From contig JAYRYZ010000027.1 in the NCBI GenBank assembly GCA_041916775.1, forward strand, positions 1 to 64,000: DNA of 64,000 bases, given 5' to 3'. The stretch's first letter is position 1, and every line of letters starts with the position of its first letter. This document shows, piece by piece, positions 30,403 through 39,232 of this stretch. The position numbers were made by a program, and so were the translations under genes. The notes below the pieces were generated by a model. The model was given only the letters and a program-made list of their open reading frames with translations, was not told the DNA's origin and did not search any database. This DNA comes from UBA2357 sp041916775. GTDB lineage: Bacteria > Pseudomonadota > Gammaproteobacteria > Burkholderiales > Rhodocyclaceae.

Positions 30403-32298
30403 TCAGCGGCCGGCGATCGCGGCCTTGATCTGCTCCAGCGTGCTGGGGTCGTCGATGGTGGTGAGGTCGCCGGCATCGCGGCCTTCGGCCAGCGCCTGGA
30501 TCGAGCGGCGCAGCATCTTGCCGGAACGGGTCTTGGGCAGGCCGTTGATGAAGTGCACACGCGCCGGGCGGGCGATCGCGCCGAGGCTCTCGTCCACCTT
30601 CTTCATCACTTCCTTCTCGAGCGCGGCGCGCTTCTCGGGCGTATCGACCGTGCTCGAATCCTTGACCACCGCAAAAGCCATCGGCATCTGGCCCTTCAGC
30701 TCGTCATGCACACCCACCACCGCGACTTCTGCGATCGCCGGGTGGGTCTGCACGGCTTCTTCGATCTCGCGCGTGCCGAGGCGGTGGCCGGCAACGTTGA
30801 TGACGTCGTCCATGCGGCCGAGGATGGTGTAATAGCCCTTCTCGTCCTTGATGCCCCAGTCCGACGAGGAATACACCACCGGATCGGTGAACAGCGTGAA
30901 GTAAGTGGACACGAAGCGGTCGTCCTGACCCCACACGGTGGAGAGGCAGCCCGGCGGCAGCGGCGGCACGATGCCGACGATGCCCTTTTCGTTGGCGCCG
31001 CACTCGCTGCCGTCCTCGCGGAAGATGCGCAGGTCGTAGCCATACACCGGGAAGGCGGGCGAACCGAGCTTGATCGGGCTCTCTTCGACGCCACGGCAGA
31101 TCGCCAGCATCGGCCAACCGGTTTCGGTCTGCCAGTAGTTGTCGATGACCGGAATGCCGAGTTCGCTCATGATCCACTCGTGCGAGGTCTCATCCAGCGG
31201 CTCGCCGGCGAGGAAGAGGTGCTTGAGCGAGGACAGGTCGTACTTCTTGAGGAAGGCCGGGTCCTGCTTCTTGAGCACACGCACCGCGGTCGGCGCCGAG
31301 AACATCACCGTGACCTTGTGCTTCTCGACGATCTGCCACCAGATGCCGGCGTCCGGGCGCAGCGGCGTGCCTTCGTACATGATGGTAGCCATGCCGGCAA
31401 GCAGCGGGCCGTAGATGATGTAGCTGTGGCCGACCACCCAGCCGATGTCGGAGGTCGAGAACATGGTCTCGCCTTCGCCACCGGTGTAGATGTGCTTCAT
31501 CGACGCGGTGAGCGCGACCGCGTAGCCGCCGGTGTCGCGCTGCACGCCCTTGGGCTTGCCGGTAGTGCCGGAGGTGTACAGGATGTAGCTCGGCTCGGAG
31601 GACTCCAGCCATACGACCGGCACCTGCGCATCCATGTGCTTTGCGCGCAGCGTGGCGTAATCGACGTCACGCCCTTCAACGACCGGGAAGCCCTTGTCGA
31701 GACCGCGGTCGATGATCAGCACCTTGGCGGGCGGGAACTCGGCGAGCTTGCAGGCTTCGTCCACCAGGTGCTTGTAAGGCACCGGCTTGCCGTTGCGCAT
31801 GCCGGCGTCGGAGCTCACCATCAGCACCGGCTTGGCGTCGTCGATACGGGTGGCGAGCGAGCCGGAGGCGAAGCCGCCGAACACCACCGAGTGGATCGCG
31901 CCGATGCGCGCGCAGGCGAGCATCGCGAAGCAGGCTTCGGCAATCATCGGCATGTAGATCAGCACCCGGTCGCCCTTCTTGACGCCCAGATCCTGATAGA
32001 TCGCCGCCATGCGCTCCACCTCGCGCTGCAGCTCGGCGAAGGAGTAGGTCTTCTCCTCGTTGGTCTCGGTGGAGATGTAGATCAGCGCCTTGTCGTCGGG
32101 GCGCTTGGCGGCATGGCGATCCACCGCGTTGAAGCAGAGATTGGTCTCACCGCCCTTGAACCATTTGACGAACGGCGGCTTGGAGAAGTCGCAGATCTCG
32201 ACTGGGGGCTTGTTCCAATGCACGAGGCTGGCCTGTTCGGCCCAGAACTCGTCGCGCTTGTCGATGGAACGGCGGTGAAAATCGTTGTACGTGGTCAT
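30403..32298 (-). CDS. prpE: propionyl-CoA synthetase PrpE
   Basis: The 631-residue acyl-CoA synthetase activates propionate through propionyl-AMP. It has the AMP-binding motif YTSGTTGKPKGV, the motif NYWQTETGWPM, the hinge GRMDDVINVAGHRLGTREIE and the acetylatable lysine in LPKTRSGKMLRR. The start YNDFHRRSIDKRDEFWAEQA is typical of PrpE rather than Acs, as is the overall length. acuI lies about 1.4 kb upstream on the same strand. Confidence 0.85.
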   Translation of the reverse strand: MTTYNDFHRRSIDKRDEFWAEQASLVHWNKPPVEICDFSKPPFVKWFKGGETNLCFNAVDRHAAKRPDDKALIYISTETNEEKTYSFAELQREVERMAAIYQDLGVKKGDRVLIYMPMIAEACFAMLACARIGAIHSVVFGGFASGSLATRIDDAKPVLMVSSDAGMRNGKPVPYKHLVDEACKLAEFPPAKVLIIDRGLDKGFPVVEGRDVDYATLRAKHMDAQVPVVWLESSEPSYILYTSGTTGKPKGVQRDTGGYAVALTASMKHIYTGGEGETMFSTSDIGWVVGHSYIIYGPLLAGMATIMYEGTPLRPDAGIWWQIVEKHKVTVMFSAPTAVRVLKKQDPAFLKKYDLSSLKHLFLAGEPLDETSHEWIMSELGIPVIDNYWQTETGWPMLAICRGVEESPIKLGSPAFPVYGYDLRIFREDGSECGANEKGIVGIVPPLPPGCLSTVWGQDDRFVSTYFTLFTDPVVYSSSDWGIKDEKGYYTILGRMDDVINVAGHRLGTREIEEAVQTHPAIAEVAVVGVHDELKGQMPMAFAVVKDSSTVDTPEKRAALEKEVMKKVDESLGAIARPARVHFINGLPKTRSGKMLRRSIQALAEGRDAGDLTTIDDPSTLEQIKAAIAGR

Positions 32299-32448
32299 GT
32301 GGACATCCTCTCCCGAATATTATTTCCCTGCGATGCGGGCCAACTTCGCCCAGGCACGCCGGCTTTGCCGGTCACGCCAGCCTTTCCTTACTGCCACACG
32401 TGACGACACGTGCGTTTGTTGCGGGCACGATACCTTCCCCCCCCGGGA
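32299..32448. other. prpE upstream region
   Basis: No ORF is supported in these 150 bases. They contain a GCCGGCTTTGCCGG mini-hairpin (about 32370-32383) and a CACGTGACGACACGTG partial palindrome (about 32398-32413) that could be a regulator site for prpE. A homopolymeric C run follows near 32437. Confidence 0.35.
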
Positions 32449-33642
32449 TCAGCTCGTGCTCTTGTCATTCGCCGTGACGGACACGGCCGGCCGGATTCGC
32501 GCAAGCGCTTCCGTTGGCAGGCCACAGCGAAATTCGGATTCTATCAACTGAAACAAGGGCATCAGTCGCGCGACGATCTCCGGCAGGCGGCCGCGCACAT
32601 CGTCGGCATCGCCCATGCGCAGACGTAGCAGGACCTGGTCGATGCTCACCGACTGGCGCATGACTCGCTCGACCATGTCCTCGCTGACGATACCCTTCTC
32701 GTTCACGACCCTGTTGCCGCCGGCGGCGGTGCCCTGCGCGGCACGCTGCGCGGCGAGACCGACGAGACGGCTGACGGTGCTGACGCCATCTGCCGCGGAA
32801 CCGGCCACACCCGCGGTCACAGAGATGCGGATGCGGTCGTCGCGATACGTCATCACCAGCTTGCGGATGGCCTTTTGCAGGCGCAAGGCGAAAGCACAGC
32901 AGTTGATCGACTCCGCTAGCGGCGACAGGACGGTGAAGCGAGACGGCCCGAGCTGGGCGACGGTGTCCTCCTGGCGGACCTTGGACGATAGGATGCGCGA
33001 CAACTTGCGCGCCACCAACTCTGCCACCTTGACACCGTGGCGGTTGGCGAGCGCGTCGAAGTGATCGATGTCGATGACCATCGCGGTGATGCCGCCATCG
33101 TAGCCGGCGCCTTCGCCGAGCGTCGGCGCATCCCCACCGCTACCATCCCAATTGACGATGGTCTCGCCCATCACGTTGGTGACCGAGTCTACCCCCTGCT
33201 GCTCCGCCAACGCGGCACGGCTCTCCTCGAGCTCGCGCCGGGCCTGGGCGAGGCGCGACATGGAGTCCAGCCGCGCGAGGAGCTCCGCCGGGCCGGTGCC
33301 CTTGGTGATGAAGTCGTCCGCTCCGAGCTGACGCGCCTTCTCGCGCGCGGCGTCGTCCTCGTCGCCGGAGATCACGATCACCGGCATGTGCTGGAGGCGC
33401 GGCAGGCGCGAGGCGCGGATGCGCTCGAGCAGGCCGTAACCGTCCAGCTGGGGCATTCCGATGTCGGTGAGTACTACCTCGATCGTCGGATCGACCACCA
33501 GTGCCTGCCAGCCGGCCTCACCGTCGGCCTCCTCACGGAACTCGAAACGCCCGCGGATGTGCTTGATGATCGAAGCCCGCACCATGCGCGAGTCATCGAT
33601 GATGAGTACCTTGGGCGGCGTGCGCCCTGCTTGGACGGTCAT
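32449..33642 (-). CDS. receiver-domain protein with degenerate GGDEF-like domain
   Basis: The 397-residue protein has a receiver domain (about 10-130) with Asp60 in VVLTDIGMPQLDGYG. A GGDEF-fold region (about 160-310) contains AMVIDIDHFDALANRHG, typical of the fold. The catalytic GG[D/E]EF position reads LGPSRFTVLSP, however, so diguanylate cyclase activity is not expected. A helical C-terminal region of about 80 residues follows. It lies 13 bp after acuI on the same strand and may be cotranscribed. It probably works as a phosphorylation-dependent protein-interaction module. Confidence 0.8.
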   Translation of the reverse strand: MTVQAGRTPPKVLIIDDSRMVRASIIKHIRGRFEFREEADGEAGWQALVVDPTIEVVLTDIGMPQLDGYGLLERIRASRLPRLQHMPVIVISGDEDDAAREKARQLGADDFITKGTGPAELLARLDSMSRLAQARRELEESRAALAEQQGVDSVTNVMGETIVNWDGSGGDAPTLGEGAGYDGGITAMVIDIDHFDALANRHGVKVAELVARKLSRILSSKVRQEDTVAQLGPSRFTVLSPLAESINCCAFALRLQKAIRKLVMTYRDDRIRISVTAGVAGSAADGVSTVSRLVGLAAQRAAQGTAAGGNRVVNEKGIVSEDMVERVMRQSVSIDQVLLRLRMGDADDVRGRLPEIVARLMPLFQLIESEFRCGLPTEALARIRPAVSVTANDKSTS

Positions 33643-33655
33643 GCGTGTGGGCCGC

Positions 33656-34654
33656 TCAGGCGCCGATGCGTACGACGGTACGCCCCTTCACCGCACCCTT
33701 GATGAACGCATCGAAGGCCGCCGGCAGTTCGTCGAATGCGATCGTGCGGGTCACCGCGCCGAGATGACGCGGCTTGAGGTCGGTCGCGAGGCGGTCCCAC
33801 ACCCGCTGACGGGTCGGGAAGCCCATGTAGCCCGAGTCGATGCCGAGCAGACTCACCCCCCGAAGGATGAACGGGAACACCGTCGTACTGATGTTGAAGC
33901 TCGCCGCGTTGCCGATGCTCGCCACCACACCGGCCTGCTTCATCGTCGCCAGCACCCAGTGCAGGATCTGCCCTCCGACGTTATCCACCGCCCCGGCCCA
34001 CTCACCGGCTTCCAAAGGGCGCACCTTGTCGAAATCGATCGAGGATCTCAACCGGATGTCGGCAGCACCGAGCATCTTCAGGTAGTCCGCCTCCTCGGCC
34101 TTGCCGGTGAGCGCAACCGTGTGGTACCCCAGTTGCGACAGCATGTCGATCGCGAGCCCACCCACGCCCCCGGTCGCGCCGGTGACGACGACCGGCCCGT
34201 TTGCGGGCGCGAGGCCGTTGTCCTCCATACGCACGACGCCCAGCGCCGCAGTGAAGCCTGCGGTACCGAGCGCCATGGCCTCGAAGAGATCCAACCCGTC
34301 CGGCAGTGGCACCACCCAGCCGGCCGGCACGCGCGCGAACTCAGCATAACCGCCATGATGGGCGACGCCGATGTCGAAGCTGGTGGCGATCACCTTGTCG
34401 CCCACCTTGAAACGTACGTCGGTGCTCTCCACAACCTCGCCGGCGAGGTCGATGCCGCCCACGCACGGGAAGCGGCGTATGATCTTCCCTGCCCCGGTCG
34501 CAGCGAGCGCATCCTTGTAGTTGATGCTGGAGTAATGCACCCGGATCAGTACCTCTCCCGCATCCAGACGATCGACCGACAGGGAACCCATGGCAGCGGA
34601 AACCTTGCGGCTCTCATCCTGGTTGATCAGAAACGCCTTGAAGGGTGCATTCAC
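33656..34654 (-). CDS. acuI: acrylyl-CoA reductase AcuI (YhdH family)
   Basis: The 332-residue zinc-free MDR oxidoreductase has the NADPH-binding motif VVVTGATGGVGGLAIDML and the YhdH/AcuI-type start FKAFLINQDESRKV. AcuI reduces toxic acryloyl-CoA to propionyl-CoA during 3-hydroxypropionate or DMSP breakdown, which would fit the nearby prpE. The GTG at 34654 is chosen because GAGGAG lies 8 bp upstream; an in-frame extension has no family residues. Confidence 0.87.
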   Translation of the reverse strand: MNAPFKAFLINQDESRKVSAAMGSLSVDRLDAGEVLIRVHYSSINYKDALAATGAGKIIRRFPCVGGIDLAGEVVESTDVRFKVGDKVIATSFDIGVAHHGGYAEFARVPAGWVVPLPDGLDLFEAMALGTAGFTAALGVVRMEDNGLAPANGPVVVTGATGGVGGLAIDMLSQLGYHTVALTGKAEEADYLKMLGAADIRLRSSIDFDKVRPLEAGEWAGAVDNVGGQILHWVLATMKQAGVVASIGNAASFNISTTVFPFILRGVSLLGIDSGYMGFPTRQRVWDRLATDLKPRHLGAVTRTIAFDELPAAFDAFIKGAVKGRTVVRIGA

Positions 34655-34815
34655 GTGCCAGTCTCCTCGTCCGAAGCCGCCGCCCGCAGCCCGGGCTTGC
34701 GCAATAGCCCGAATTATAGCCAAATCCACAGGCCGGGCCGGGCATTGTAGGTCAGGCACCCAGAATTTAGCCGTCGCGCGCGCAAGCGCCGCACCACTGC
34801 ACGGACCTGACTGCG

Positions 34816-35688
34816 ATGCTAGAAACGCCACTTGCCTCGGTTGAAGAATACGTCGCCTACTTTTCCAGCCAGGATGTCCCCGCGCTGCGCCACACGGTGC
34901 GCGAGCTGGATGCGCTGCGCGGGCAGGAAGAGACGGTGAATGGCCGTCAGATCGCGGCCATCGTCATGAGCGACCCGCTGATGACGATCAAGCTGCTGAA
35001 CTACCTGCAGACGCACCGCGGCCGCGCCCAGAACCGAGACGTGACCACGATAGACCGGGTCATCATGATGATGGGGATCAGCCCCTTCCTGAAGACCTTC
35101 GAGAACGTGCCAACCTTGGAAGACCACCTCGCCAAGCAGCCACGTGCCTTGCTGGGGGCACTCAAGGTCATTGGCCGTGCGCGCCGTGCCGCACATTACG
35201 CACGCGACTGGGCAATTGCCCGCCACGACGTGGATGTGGACGAGATCACCGTCGCCGCGCTGTTGCGCGAGGCGACCGACATCGTCTGCTGGACTTTCGC
35301 CCCGGCGCTTACCCAGCGTGTCTACAACATGCAGGAGATGGACCACAGGCTGCGCAGCAGCGTGGCGCAGAAGGTGGCATTCGGTGTCACCGAGCGCGAC
35401 ATCCAGATCGGCCTGATCCGTGCCTGGCAGTTACCCGAGTTGCTGAGCGACCTTCTCGATGAAGCGAACGCGCACAACCCGCGGGTACGCAACGTGCGCC
35501 TCGCGAGCGACTTCGCCCGTCATGTCGCGCGCGGGTGGACGGACGCAGCGCTGCCGGACGACATCGCCGAGATCGAACGCCTGCTGCACATCGGCCGCGA
35601 GCCTCTGCTGCGTCGGCTCGGCGTGCCGCCCGAACACATGGAGCGCTTCATCGCGGGGCCGGACGACCCCACCGAGATCACGCCCTGA
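34816..35688 (+). CDS. HDOD-domain protein
   Basis: The 290-residue protein is covered by an HDOD domain (about 20-215): IAAIVMSDPLMTIKLLNYLQTH, DRVIMMMGISPFLKTF, RRAAHYARDWAI and ITVAALLREATDIVCW. HDOD proteins are HD-like but lack phosphodiesterase metal ligands and act as scaffolds in signalling. It is divergent from acuI, and lemA follows by 29 bp. Confidence 0.85.
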   Translation: MLETPLASVEEYVAYFSSQDVPALRHTVRELDALRGQEETVNGRQIAAIVMSDPLMTIKLLNYLQTHRGRAQNRDVTTIDRVIMMMGISPFLKTFENVPTLEDHLAKQPRALLGALKVIGRARRAAHYARDWAIARHDVDVDEITVAALLREATDIVCWTFAPALTQRVYNMQEMDHRLRSSVAQKVAFGVTERDIQIGLIRAWQLPELLSDLLDEANAHNPRVRNVRLASDFARHVARGWTDAALPDDIAEIERLLHIGREPLLRRLGVPPEHMERFIAGPDDPTEITP

Positions 35689-35717
35689 GCGCCCGCCCAA
35701 GTCGCCTGGAATCCGCC

Positions 35718-36296
35718 ATGTCAGTCTCGAACGCGCTGTTGCTCGGCTCGACCGTGCTGGTGCTGCTCTACGGAATCATCATCTACAACGGCCTTGTCGC
35801 GCTGCGTCATATGGTGGCCAAGGCCTGGTCCAACATCGACGTCCTCCTCAAGCAACGCCACGATGAACTTCCCAAGCTGGTCGAGGTGTGTCGCCAGTAT
35901 CGGCATTTCGAACGCGATACGCTGGTGCGCGTCACCGAAGCGCGCAGCCGCGTCGCGGAGGCGCGCGCCGCGCACGACCTTCCCGCGCTGGACAGCGCCG
36001 AGGAGGCGCTGCGTGGTGGCCTCGACCGTATCTTCGTGCTCGCCGAGGCCTATCCTGAGCTACGCGCAAACGAGCACTTCATGCAGCTTCAGGTACGCAT
36101 CACCGCGCTCGAGAACGCGATCGCCGACCGTCGCGAGTGGTACAACGACGCGGTGAACAACCTCAACACCCGGATCGAGCAGTTTCCCGACCTGATCGTC
36201 GCGCGCCTCATCGGCTACGAAGCGCAGCGCCTCCTGAACTTCTCCGCTGCAGAGAAGGCGGACGTCAGCATCGGCTCCCTGTTCTCCTCGCGCTGA
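35718..36296 (+). CDS. lemA: LemA family protein
   Basis: The 192-residue protein has an N-terminal transmembrane helix (LLLGSTVLVLLYGIIIYNGL) and the LemA helical bundle with AWSNIDVLLKQRHDELPKLV and EWYNDAVNNLN. LemA proteins are anchored with a short outside N-terminus; their function is not established. It is followed after 10 bp by a GIDE-like gene, a common pairing. Confidence 0.92.
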   Translation: MSVSNALLLGSTVLVLLYGIIIYNGLVALRHMVAKAWSNIDVLLKQRHDELPKLVEVCRQYRHFERDTLVRVTEARSRVAEARAAHDLPALDSAEEALRGGLDRIFVLAEAYPELRANEHFMQLQVRITALENAIADRREWYNDAVNNLNTRIEQFPDLIVARLIGYEAQRLLNFSAAEKADVSIGSLFSSR

Positions 36297-36306
36297 AGCG
36301 GCCGCA

Positions 36307-37203
36307 ATGCTGACTCACCTCAGGCTTGACCCGGTCAATGTCTCCCTGCCGGCCGCACACCTGCTGGTGCTCGCGCTCGTGGCCGGCGGCGAGCCTGGCC
36401 CATGGACCTTGGCCTGCCTCGGGTTGCTGGCAGGGATGAGCCTCTTCGGTTGGCTGCGGACGCTGCGCCATGCGCGCCTGATCAGCGACACCCCCACCGC
36501 ACGCATCGCCTCGGCACCGCAGGGCTATGTGGAACTGCAGGGCCGCGGCAAACCGCTCGACGGTACGCCGCTGCGTTCGCCTGTGAATGGCCTGCCGCTC
36601 TTGTGGTACCGCGTGGTGACCGAGGAAAAGGGCAGCGACGGCAAATGGAAACGGGTGGGCACGGTCGAGAGCGACCACTCGTTTCAGCTGCACGACGCGA
36701 GCGGCGCCTGCGCGGTCGACCCGGAGGGCGCGGAGATGCTCATCCGGCGCCGCGACGTCTACACCCAGGGCGAACGACGCCAGACGCAGTGGGCGATCAT
36801 CACAGACGACGCCCTCTACGTGCTGGGCGAATTTGCCACCATGGGCAGCATCGACCATCACGGCGACAGCCGGGCAGAAGCCGGCGCGCTGCTGACCGCG
36901 TGGAAGGCCGACCCGGAATCCCTGCACACGCGCTTCGACCTGAACGGCGACGGCGAGATCGACCTCAGGGAATGGGCGCTGGCGCGCGCGCAAGCACGCC
37001 GCGAGGTGCGCCGGCGCCAAGCGGAGCGGCAGGCCGCCCCCGAACTGCATGTGGTACGCAAACCGACCGGGCGACTATTCCTCATCTCCGACCTTCCGCC
37101 GGATACCATCGCACGCCGCTACCGCGTCGGCGCGCTGGCTTACGCTGCGCTGTTCCTGTGCTGGGTGGGTACCATCGCCTGGCTGTCGGAGAACCTGCGC
37201 TGA
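36307..37203 (+). CDS. GIDE-like membrane protein with an EF-hand
   Basis: The 298-residue protein has an N-terminal hydrophobic segment (about 32-50), a GIDE/MULAN-type domain (about 60-190) and a C-terminal helix (about 270-292). The GIDE-like domain carries signatures such as LRSPVNGLPLLWYRV. A textbook EF-hand calcium loop, DLNGDGEIDLRE (211-222), lies between domain and C-terminal helix. In eukaryotes the GIDE domain sits in a mitochondrial ubiquitin ligase; no RING is present here. The partner is probably LemA. Confidence 0.75.
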   Translation: MLTHLRLDPVNVSLPAAHLLVLALVAGGEPGPWTLACLGLLAGMSLFGWLRTLRHARLISDTPTARIASAPQGYVELQGRGKPLDGTPLRSPVNGLPLLWYRVVTEEKGSDGKWKRVGTVESDHSFQLHDASGACAVDPEGAEMLIRRRDVYTQGERRQTQWAIITDDALYVLGEFATMGSIDHHGDSRAEAGALLTAWKADPESLHTRFDLNGDGEIDLREWALARAQARREVRRRQAERQAAPELHVVRKPTGRLFLISDLPPDTIARRYRVGALAYAALFLCWVGTIAWLSENLR

Positions 37204-37248
37204 CGCAGTCTCCGTAGCAGCCGCGCCGGGTTTTCGGGCACTGGGCAC

Positions 37249-39165
37249 TCAGCCGCCGCTGGCGCGCGTCTCCAGTTCCTCCCAGCGCAGCATCGCCGCT
37301 TCGATCTCGGCCTCGAGCGCCACTGCACGCGCCTGGACGTCCTTCACTTCGGCCGGCGCCTGCTGGTAAAGCATCGGGTCGCTCAGCCGCGTCTGCAACG
37401 CGGCCTGCTCCGCCTCGAGCGCGGCGATGCGCTCCGGCAGCGCCTCGAGCTCGCGCTTCTCGCCGTAGCTGAGCTTGGCCGGCTTGGCGGCAGCCGTGGC
37501 CGCAGGCCTCGCGGCCGATGCGGGACGCTTCGCCTCCTGTGCGCTCGCGTCCTTGCGCGCCTGCTCGCGCTCGGCCTGCACCCGCTGCCACTCGGCGTAG
37601 CCGCCCGCGTACTCGCCCCAACGCCCGTTGCCCTCGGCAGCAATCACCTGGGTCACCACGTTGTCGAGGAAGGCGCGGTCATGGCTCACCAGGAACAGGG
37701 TGCCGTCGTAACCCGCGAGCAAGTCTTCGAGCAGGTCCAGCGTTTCGATGTCGAGGTCGTTGGTCGGCTCGTCGAGCACCAGCACGTTCGCCGGCCGGGC
37801 AAAGAGACGCGCGAGCAGCAGACGGTTGCGCTCGCCGCCGGAGAGCGACTTCACCGGCGAGCGAGCGCGCTCGGGCGCGAACAGGAAATCGCCGAGGTAG
37901 CCGATGACGTGCTTTCGCTCACCGGCGATCTCCACGAAGTCCGAGCCCGGACTGATCACTTCGGTGAGCGGCAACTCGGGGTCGAGCTGGGTGCGCAGTT
38001 GGTCGAAGTAGGCCACTGCCTGGCGTGTGCCCCGCCGCACCTGGCCGGCATCGGGTTGCAGGTCACCGAGGATGAGCTTCAGCAGGGTGGTCTTGCCGGA
38101 ACCGTTGGGCCCGATCAGACCGACCCGGTCGCCGCGCATGATGCGGGTGGAGAATTCGCGTACCACCACCTTGTCCCCGAAGCGCAGCGACACGTCGCGC
38201 AGTTCCGCGACCATGTGACCGCCGCTGTCACCCTTGTCCAGCGCAAGGCGAACATTACCGAGGCGATCGCGGCGCGCGGCGCGCTCGCGACGCAGCGCCT
38301 CCAGCCGCCGCACCCGTCCCTCGTTGCGAGTACGCCGCGCCTCGATGCCCTTGCGGATCCAAACCTCCTCCTGCGCAAGCAGCTTGTCGAAACGCGCCGC
38401 GGCCTTGCCTTCCGCCTCCAGTTCGTCCGCCTTGCGGCGCTGGTAGTCGGCGTAACGGCCGGGGTAGCTCGCGAGCATGCCGCGGTCGAGCTCGATGATG
38501 CGGGTCGCGACGCTGTCGAGGAACACCCGGTCATGGGTGATCACCAGCACCGCGCCGCGAAACTCGCGGATCAGCGACTCCAGCCACAAGATACCGTCGA
38601 GGTCGAGGTGGTTGGTAGGCTCGTCGAGCAGCAGCAGGTCGGGCTCTGACACCAGCGCGCGCGCCAGCGCCACGCGCTTGATGCCGCCGCCGGAAAGGCT
38701 TCCGACCTGCGCCGAACCATCGAGCGACAAGCGCAGCAGCACCATCTCGACCCGCTGGTTGAGCAGCCAGGCATCCGCCACTTCGACCTCGTGCTGCAGC
38801 GCCTCCAGCCGTGCCAACGCCGGCTGAGACGGGTTCTCGCTCACCGCGACCATCGCGGCGTGGTATTCCTTCAGGAGGCGCGCCGCCCCGCCGACGCCAT
38901 CGGCTACAGTTGCGAACACGTCACCATCAAGGGCAAAATCGGGCTCCTGCGGCACGTAGGCCACCTTCAGGCCGGGTTGCCGCCACACTGTTCCGTCGTC
39001 CAGATTGGCCTGCCCCGCCAGGGTGCGCAGCAGGCTGGACTTACCGGACCCATTGCGGCCGATGAGCGCGACTCGCTCGCCGGCGTCCAGCTGGAACGCG
39101 GCACGATCCAGCAAATCCACATGCCCGAAGGCTAGACAGGCGTTCTCGAGAGTGATCAGCGGCAT
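37249..39165 (-). CDS. uup: ABC-F ATPase Uup
   Basis: The 638-residue protein has two ABC domains: Walker A GRNGSGKSS and GPNGSGKTT, signatures LSGGGIKRV and LSGGERNRL, and Walker B LLLDEPTNHLD and LVLDEPTNDLD. A basic interdomain linker follows the first domain, and a C-terminal coiled coil (about 560-635) ends the protein. No membrane domain is present. Uup-type ABC-F proteins act on ribosomes and branched DNA; they are not transporters. The ATG at 39165 gives the family start MPLITLENACLAFG. Confidence 0.92.
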   Translation of the reverse strand: MPLITLENACLAFGHVDLLDRAAFQLDAGERVALIGRNGSGKSSLLRTLAGQANLDDGTVWRQPGLKVAYVPQEPDFALDGDVFATVADGVGGAARLLKEYHAAMVAVSENPSQPALARLEALQHEVEVADAWLLNQRVEMVLLRLSLDGSAQVGSLSGGGIKRVALARALVSEPDLLLLDEPTNHLDLDGILWLESLIREFRGAVLVITHDRVFLDSVATRIIELDRGMLASYPGRYADYQRRKADELEAEGKAAARFDKLLAQEEVWIRKGIEARRTRNEGRVRRLEALRRERAARRDRLGNVRLALDKGDSGGHMVAELRDVSLRFGDKVVVREFSTRIMRGDRVGLIGPNGSGKTTLLKLILGDLQPDAGQVRRGTRQAVAYFDQLRTQLDPELPLTEVISPGSDFVEIAGERKHVIGYLGDFLFAPERARSPVKSLSGGERNRLLLARLFARPANVLVLDEPTNDLDIETLDLLEDLLAGYDGTLFLVSHDRAFLDNVVTQVIAAEGNGRWGEYAGGYAEWQRVQAEREQARKDASAQEAKRPASAARPAATAAAKPAKLSYGEKRELEALPERIAALEAEQAALQTRLSDPMLYQQAPAEVKDVQARAVALEAEIEAAMLRWEELETRASGG

Positions 39166-39232
39166 CGGCGTGTTCCGGGTCGTGTGTGCGAGGCGCGATT
39201 CTACCGGTCTGTCGGGCGGCAAGAGGTAGTGA

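Noticed and set aside
30328..32403. 691-codon plus-strand ORF opposite prpE
   Set aside because: Mirror frame of prpE; the product is low complexity and prpE on the other strand has full family motifs.
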